A stretch of 18,011 nucleotides of DNA from Dehalococcoidia bacterium (GTDB lineage: Bacteria > Chloroflexota > Dehalococcoidia > Dehalococcoidales > UBA1222). The translations under genes were made by a program, and so were the position numbers. The stretch covers positions 1 to 18,011 of the forward strand of contig WRDV01000009.1 of the NCBI GenBank assembly GCA_009779655.1, written 5' to 3'. The notes under the pieces were generated by a model. That model was not told the DNA's origin and did no database searches. It was given only the letters and a program-made list of their open reading frames with translations. This document shows positions 14,491 through 18,011 of the stretch, in pieces; position 1 is the stretch's first letter, and each line of letters opens with the position of its first letter.

Positions 14491-15478
14491 GGCAGGTAAC
14501 AGCAGCGCATATTACGGCGGTCCCGCTGATGGTATTGTTCCTTACTCGCAAATATCCCCAGCCGATAAAAGTAAAATCATATGGGCAAATGGATATTCTG
14601 CTCCGAGTGCTCTTGCGGAACACGAAATTATTGTATCGTTAGAAACAGCACTAACTATATATGGAGAAATGACTCAAAACTATATTTGGGTAGAAGATTG
14701 GGAGTCGCTGCCTGACACAGAAAAGGGCGCTTACTTACAAGAAACGTTAGGCAAGACTTGTTATCCACGGGCGCATGGCAATTTCGGCGCCAATAGCTGG
14801 ATGGAAAAGACAGCCATGAAAATTGTAGGCGTGCACGCTAGCATAGATTCCATTTCGAATCCTTTTTTACTTATCAGCTCCGATGCATTTTTTGAGGATG
14901 TTATTGACTTAGATAGTAATCCAATAAAATATGCCGTGGCACCGTTGACAGGCAACAACAACACAGACTTAAATTTGATCAAGTTCAGTTATGAAACTAA
15001 TGACGGCGTAAGATATGCCCTTAAGAATGAGGTGTCTTCTTCGCTTGAATCACTAAATAGCATCGTTGAAAGTATGGCAACAGCATTTCTATATATTGGC
15101 ATATTTTTTGCAGTGTTCGCCAGTTTAATGATGATGAACTTCATCTCCACCAGTATCTCGTATAAAAAACGTGAAATAGGCATACTAAGGGCTGTCGGCG
15201 CACGTTCCAGTGATGTATTCGGCATATTCTTTAACGAAAGCTTGGTTATCGCGCTGATTAATTTTGCGCTTGCCGTAATTGCGGTGTTCGGTTTCAGCAT
15301 GCTGTTGAACTCCAATTTCAGGAATAATTACGGGCTAATTATCACACTGTTTTCTTTTGGACTACGCCAATTGATCTTGATTTTGGTGGTGAGTATTGGG
15401 GCAGCATTTATTGCCAGTGTACTGCCTACAACACGCATATCCAACAAGAAACCTATTGATGCCATAAATAATAACTAG
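14483..15478 (+). pseudogene. FtsX/MacB-type ABC transporter permease, N-terminus missing
   Basis: The frame opens after a TGA at 14480-14482 and encodes about 330 residues. An extracytoplasmic domain (from about AYYGGPADGIVPYS) comes first. Three C-terminal helices follow: ATAFLYIGIFFAVFASLMMM, ESLVIALINFALAVIAVFGF and QLILILVVSIGAAFIASVLP. The loop YKKREIGILRAVGARSSDVF and the ending PTTRISNKKPIDAI are typical of FtsX permeases exporting peptides or lipoproteins. The N-terminal membrane helix and first part of the periplasmic domain are absent, only a TTG (14489) without a ribosome site could start it, and no ATPase gene is nearby. A remnant without function is most likely. Confidence 0.7.
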
Positions 15479-15517
15479 CGGTTACAAGATCCTATACTTT
15501 CTCAGAAGTATTGCTTA

Positions 15518-15594
15518 CACGACTAAATGTTGCGGTTTAAACGGAGCGTGGATTGCCAGATAGCGATTTTCACTATGCGCAACATTTAGTCGTG
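15518..15594. repeat. Inverted repeat with 17-bp perfect arms
   Basis: Arms 15518-15534 (CACGACTAAATGTTGCG) and 15578-15594 are exact reverse complements, with 43 bases between. The interior has the palindrome GTTTAAAC and a weak secondary stem (ATAG ... CTAT). There is no U-tract, no flanking target duplication and no coding content. It could be a structured RNA element or the ends of a very small non-autonomous element. Confidence 0.7.
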
Positions 15595-15610
15595 AGATCT
15601 ATTTATAACT

Positions 15611-15655
15611 CATTCATGGTACTTTTCCTGCTACGCAGGAAAAGTACCATGAATG
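15611..15655. repeat. Perfect 21-bp hairpin with 3-base loop
   Basis: Arms 15611-15631 and 15635-15655 are exact reverse complements around the loop TAC. It lies 16 bases after the previous inverted repeat. Such a long perfect stem could extrude as a cruciform or act as a bidirectional transcription block. No T-run follows on either strand. Confidence 0.75.
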
Positions 15656-15691
15656 GCTAAACTGTAGCGACCGCGGACTAAAACTTGTAGA

Positions 15692-15746
15692 TTTATCCGG
15701 ATAAACACAGACCCAAAGATAGGAAGCCTTTGGGTCTGTGTTTATC
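15692..15746 (-). terminator. 19-bp hairpin downstream of rubrerythrin, with overlapping palindrome
   Basis: Arms 15700-15718 and 15728-15746 are exact reverse complements with a 9-base loop; the outer pairs are GATAAACACAG/CTGTGTTTATC. It starts 21 bases after the rubrerythrin stop and is its probable terminator, the T-rich outer arm standing in for the U-tract. A second palindrome, TTTATCCGGATAAA (15692-15705), overlaps the left arm, so the GATAAA block can pair either way. Confidence 0.6.
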
Positions 15747-15767
15747 TATCTTGCTTAATTCGGCACC

Positions 15768-16310
15768 TTAATAGTTTTTAGCAACGATACGGAAGTAAGC
15801 TCGCGGATGATTGCACACAGGGCATTCTTCCAGAGCATTCGTGCTTTCATGTATGTGCCCACAATTAGCGCACTGCCAAGCCTGCTTTTCAGCCTTTTTG
15901 AAAACCTTATTTTCGGCGATATTCTCTAAAAGCGTCAGATACCTTGCTTCGTGTTCTTTCTCAATCTTGCCGACAGATTCAAACAGAACCGCGATTTGCT
16001 CAAAGCCCTCTTCCCGCGCTTCTTTGGCCATCTTCACGTACATATTTGTCCATTCGAAATTTTCACCGCCTGCGGCTGTTTTTAAGTTTGTTGCCGTATC
16101 AGGCACTGCGCCGTCATGAAGCAGTTTAAACCAAATTTTAGCATGTTCCTTCTCATTGTCGGCCGTTTCCAAAAACAAGTTCGCTATCTGCTCATAACCG
16201 TCTTTCCTTGCCTGAGAAGCAAAGTAGGTATACTTGTTTCTGGCTTGAGATTCTCCTGCAAATGCCTCCGCGAGATTGGCTTCAGTTTTGGTCCCCTTTA
16301 AGTCTTTCAA
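15768..16310 (-). CDS. rbr: Rubrerythrin
   Basis: Diiron/rubredoxin peroxidase that detoxifies hydrogen peroxide in anaerobes. It has 180 residues. The N-terminal ferritin-like domain has E20 (AFAGESQARNKY), E53xxH56 (NEKEHAK) and E117xxH120 (IEKEHEA). The C-terminal rubredoxin-like domain binds iron with C147, C150 (WQCANCG) and C163, C166 (ECPVC). The start is a TTG at 16310 with a GGAG ribosome site eight bases upstream; no ATG precedes the conserved N-terminus. It lies 25 bases downstream of the DtxR-like gene on the same strand, so the two probably form an operon controlled by that repressor. Confidence 0.95.
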   Translation of the reverse strand: MKDLKGTKTEANLAEAFAGESQARNKYTYFASQARKDGYEQIANLFLETADNEKEHAKIWFKLLHDGAVPDTATNLKTAAGGENFEWTNMYVKMAKEAREEGFEQIAVLFESVGKIEKEHEARYLTLLENIAENKVFKKAEKQAWQCANCGHIHESTNALEECPVCNHPRAYFRIVAKNY

Positions 16311-16335
16311 ATCTACAGCTCCTTCGTTTTATTTT

Positions 16336-16740
16336 TCAACTACCCTTTTTAGAGGATTGTTTATAAAGGCTTCTTTTCCAATATTCAAAATGTTTTTGTA
16401 TCGCAAAAAAACTTTTGTCGCTCATGCCATGTTCGATTTTACATGCGTCATTTACAGCTGTTTCTCTGTCAACACCTAAAAAAACGAGCCAATCGGAAAA
16501 CAACTTGTGGCGCTCATAAATTTTTTGCGCTATCTCGCGCCCGCTGTCAGTTAGTGTTATATAACCGTTGGCGTCGACATCAATATGCCCATTCGCGCGC
16601 AATTTTTTCATCGCGATGCTGACACTTGGTTTGGAATAAACCATTTCATTCACAATATCAATAGAGCGTGTCGGAGTTCCGCTATGGCTCAGCATCAAGA
16701 TAGTTTCTAAATAATCTTCCGTCGATTCAGGTGTTTTCAA
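16336..16740 (-). CDS. DtxR/MntR-family metal-dependent repressor (short form)
   Basis: 134 residues from a TTG at 16740, chosen because GGAGGTGG lies seven bases upstream and the family's STEDYLETI start follows; upstream extension to an ATG at 16797 would run through the promoter and operator. The N-terminal winged helix has VYSKPSVSIAMKKLRANGHI as recognition region. The dimerisation domain carries the metal ligands D9 and E12 (EDYLE), H78 (ERHKL), and C100, E103, H104 (ACKIEH). There is no SH3-like third domain, as in MntR. D9 matches the manganese-sensing MntR position, but C100 matches the iron-sensing DtxR position, so the metal cannot be assigned. Divergent from the ZIP transporter and upstream of rubrerythrin. 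Confidence 0.9.
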   Translation of the reverse strand: MKTPESTEDYLETILMLSHSGTPTRSIDIVNEMVYSKPSVSIAMKKLRANGHIDVDANGYITLTDSGREIAQKIYERHKLFSDWLVFLGVDRETAVNDACKIEHGMSDKSFFAIQKHFEYWKRSLYKQSSKKGS

Positions 16741-16761
16741 GATATTTCCACCTCCAATGCG

Positions 16762-16777
16762 GTTATTGCTGACTAAC
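16762..16777. promoter_or_regulatory. Operator copy 1 (repressor-gene promoter)
   Basis: GTTATTGCTGACTAAC; on the minus strand GAGTTAG-TCAGCA-ATAAC, one mismatch from the GTTAG-N6-CTAAC pattern of the other two copies. It overlaps the expected start point (about 16773) of the DtxR-rubrerythrin operon. Confidence 0.65.
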
Positions 16778-16779
16778 TC

Positions 16780-16808
16780 ATAATAGCATACCTGCATTAA
16801 AAATCCAA
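16780..16808 (-). promoter_or_regulatory. Promoter of the DtxR-like/rubrerythrin operon
   Basis: On the minus strand, TTGGAT (16808-16803), a 17-base spacer and TATTAT (16785-16780) preceded by TGC (extended -10). Operator copy 1 lies immediately downstream. Confidence 0.6.
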
Positions 16809-16838
16809 TGGGATGCAGACTATTTTTACCACTGATTC

Positions 16839-16867
16839 TTGCTATTTGAGTTAGCTCATGCTAACAT
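16839..16867 (+). promoter_or_regulatory. Promoter of the ZIP transporter gene
   Basis: TTGCTA at 16839-16844, a 17-base spacer and TAACAT at 16862-16867 preceded by TGC. Operator copy 2 overlaps the spacer and -10; copy 3 covers the expected start point (about 16874). Confidence 0.55.
16850..16865. promoter_or_regulatory. Operator copy 2 (ZIP promoter)
   Basis: GTTAG-CTCATG-CTAAC, a perfect inverted repeat (GTTAGC/GCTAAC six-base arms), preceded by GA so that the extended form is GAGTTAG. It overlaps the ZIP -10 box. Confidence 0.7.
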
Positions 16868-16874
16868 ATGTTTG

Positions 16875-16890
16875 GTTAGCAATAACTAAC
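16875..16890. promoter_or_regulatory. Operator copy 3 (ZIP start point)
   Basis: GTTAG-CAATAA-CTAAC, perfect five-base arms with the same six-base spacing; it begins 25 bases after copy 2. On the minus strand it also reads GAGTTAG-N6-CTAAC. Confidence 0.7.
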
Positions 16891-16909
16891 TCTAGTCAAG
16901 AGGTTTTCC

Positions 16910-17689
16910 ATGGATGTCATCATCATGAGTATTATTGCCGGCATTTGCGGAACGGGCTTTGGTGGGATACTAACGGCTGTTTTGGGTAGCCGCACAGATA
17001 AAACGATCAGCAGTTTCTTATCATTTGCCAGCGGTGTTATGATAAGTATCGTCTTCTTTGAGTTGATACCGCAGGCGACACAGTACGCCAATACAACCAT
17101 TGCTGTTTTAGGTCTAATTATCGGCGTAGTAATGGTATTGCTACTGAATCAAATAATAGACAAGGTATCAAACTCTCGCCATAAAGCCACAAAACTCCAT
17201 GAAACATATGAGGAATTCTTTCATGAAAATGAGATGATTACGCGCACAAGGAACCTATTCCGCTCAGGTGTGCTAATGTTTTTTGTGATTGGCTTGCACA
17301 GCATTCCGGAGGGATTGGCTATTGGCGCAGCCGGAAATCACGATATTGCTCTTGGAGGCACGCTTGCTCTTATGATCGGCATACATAATATTCCCGAGGG
17401 CATGGCTATCTCTGCTCCGCTTATTTCTGGCGGACTGAGAAAATGGAAAGCTATCTCACTAACAGTTCTAGCAGGAACACCCATCGTTTTGGGTACACTA
17501 ATCGGTGTTTGGACCGGTGGTATTTCCGACGCCGCACTATCGCTCTCATTCTCCATCGCCGGAGGAGCTATGCTATATGCTGTATTCGGTGAAATACTGC
17601 CTCAGTCTATTAACATTAGCAAAGACCGTATCCCCATGATTGTTTTGCTTGTCGGAATTATCATTGGGTTGCTATTGACAAAAATATAA
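16910..17689 (+). CDS. ZIP-family divalent metal transporter (ZupT-like)
   Basis: Integral membrane importer of zinc, iron or manganese; 259 residues with about eight hydrophobic segments. The two transport-site motifs are HSIPEG (130-135) and HNIPEG (159-164); the first usually reads HNxPEG, so one conserved asparagine is a serine. FFELIPQ (49-55) supplies another conserved glutamate. The cytoplasmic loop after the third helix (about 85-115) is charged and has three histidines. The ATG has AGAGG six bases upstream. Two operators in its promoter and the divergent DtxR-like gene predict repression when the sensed metal is plentiful. Substrate unassigned. Confidence 0.92.
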   Translation: MDVIIMSIIAGICGTGFGGILTAVLGSRTDKTISSFLSFASGVMISIVFFELIPQATQYANTTIAVLGLIIGVVMVLLLNQIIDKVSNSRHKATKLHETYEEFFHENEMITRTRNLFRSGVLMFFVIGLHSIPEGLAIGAAGNHDIALGGTLALMIGIHNIPEGMAISAPLISGGLRKWKAISLTVLAGTPIVLGTLIGVWTGGISDAALSLSFSIAGGAMLYAVFGEILPQSINISKDRIPMIVLLVGIIIGLLLTKI

Positions 17690-18011
17690 GCACTGCTTTC
17701 ACCGCATTGACATCTGCATTGGTTCGATGGGGACAATATTGCTTGAGTTGCCGCATTTCTACGGAAACATAGAGTCGTATTTACATTTGAGAGTAACCCC
17801 AACTATAATAAGTTAAACTGAATAGTACGTACCGATACAACCCTTTAATGCCATACACAGCGAGTAACCAAATCGCGTAATAAAATTAAGAGACCAGCTA
17901 TTAAATGTCAAGAGGTTTTAAAGGGAAATTTTAGTGGGTGAATAACATTGGCAAAAGGTGTGCGGCAGCATCGTACGCTTAAGCAATAATTAAACGCACG
18001 TTAACAACCGA
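17690..18011. other. Terminal 322 bp without a recognisable gene
   Basis: No convincing open frame on either strand. The only structured signal is a promoter-like pair on the plus strand: TTTACA at 17780-17785, an 18-base spacer and TATAAT at 17804-17809. The following 200 bases contain only short frames, such as a 13-codon one from a TTG at about 17949. It may be the leader of a gene beyond the window or a small RNA. Confidence 0.4.

Noticed and set aside
15518..15594. Integron attC site or retron msr/msd
   Set aside because: The arms lack the RYYYAAC/GTTRRRY ends of attC in the right orientation, and there is no integrase, reverse transcriptase or gene cassette nearby.
16875..16890. Second CIRCE (contains TTAGCAAT)
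   Set aside because: The right arm is CTAAC with six-base spacing, not the N9 CIRCE layout; it matches the other two metal-operator copies instead.
17949..17990. Short frame MAKGVRQHRTLKQ near the right edge
   Set aside because: It has only 13 codons, no conserved content and no further open frame; not reported as a gene.
1..18011. tRNA, rRNA, CRISPR arrays or complete insertion sequences
   Set aside because: I saw no cloverleaf, no regularly spaced repeats and no transposase or integrase coding sequence in the window.

Overview
This window reads as a bacterial chromosome segment of moderate GC, from a probable strict anaerobe. It encodes an oxygen-sensitive two-subunit class I fumarase and a rubrerythrin. 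The closest guess is Chloroflexota, class Dehalococcoidia. This rests on the SLRTR variant of the carbamoyl-phosphate loop in ornithine carbamoyltransferase, the GIDLGTTFSE N-terminus of DnaK, and the packing of argF-der-plsY-gpsA against an hrcA-grpE-dnaK-dnaJ operon. That placement is from memory and family resemblance, not from a search.

Positions 1-4442: polA is divergent from an argF-der-plsY-gpsA operon (arginine synthesis, ribosome biogenesis GTPase, phospholipid precursor synthesis). Positions 4461-9652: a minus-strand heat-shock operon hrcA-grpE-dnaK-(extra J-domain gene)-dnaJ. It has an off-consensus CIRCE operator touching the hrcA start and a perfect 15-bp hairpin after dnaK. Positions 9817-13886: plus-strand housekeeping genes. 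These are a small membrane protein, nadK, a short ArgA-type acetyltransferase, an ADP-ribose-type Nudix hydrolase, both fumarase subunits and a HIT-family hydrolase.

Positions 13887-15767 look like a scrambled accessory patch. They hold a possible peptidase C-terminal remnant, an XRE regulator with its own promoter, a broken membrane-protein partner running into a decapitated FtsX-type ABC permease with no ATPase, and three large perfect inverted repeats within 230 bp. Positions 15768-17689 form a compact metal/oxidative-stress module: a short DtxR/MntR-like repressor and rubrerythrin on the minus strand, divergent from a ZIP metal importer. Three copies of a GAGTTAG-N6-CTAAC operator lie over both promoters. 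The last 322 bp contain a promoter-like sequence but no recognisable gene.

Two themes recur. Many promoters carry an extended -10 of the form TGCTAnnnT, and polA and the fumarase alpha gene have that box so close to the ATG that their mRNAs are probably leaderless. TTG or GTG starts backed by strong Shine-Dalgarno sequences are common (HIT, rubrerythrin, DtxR).
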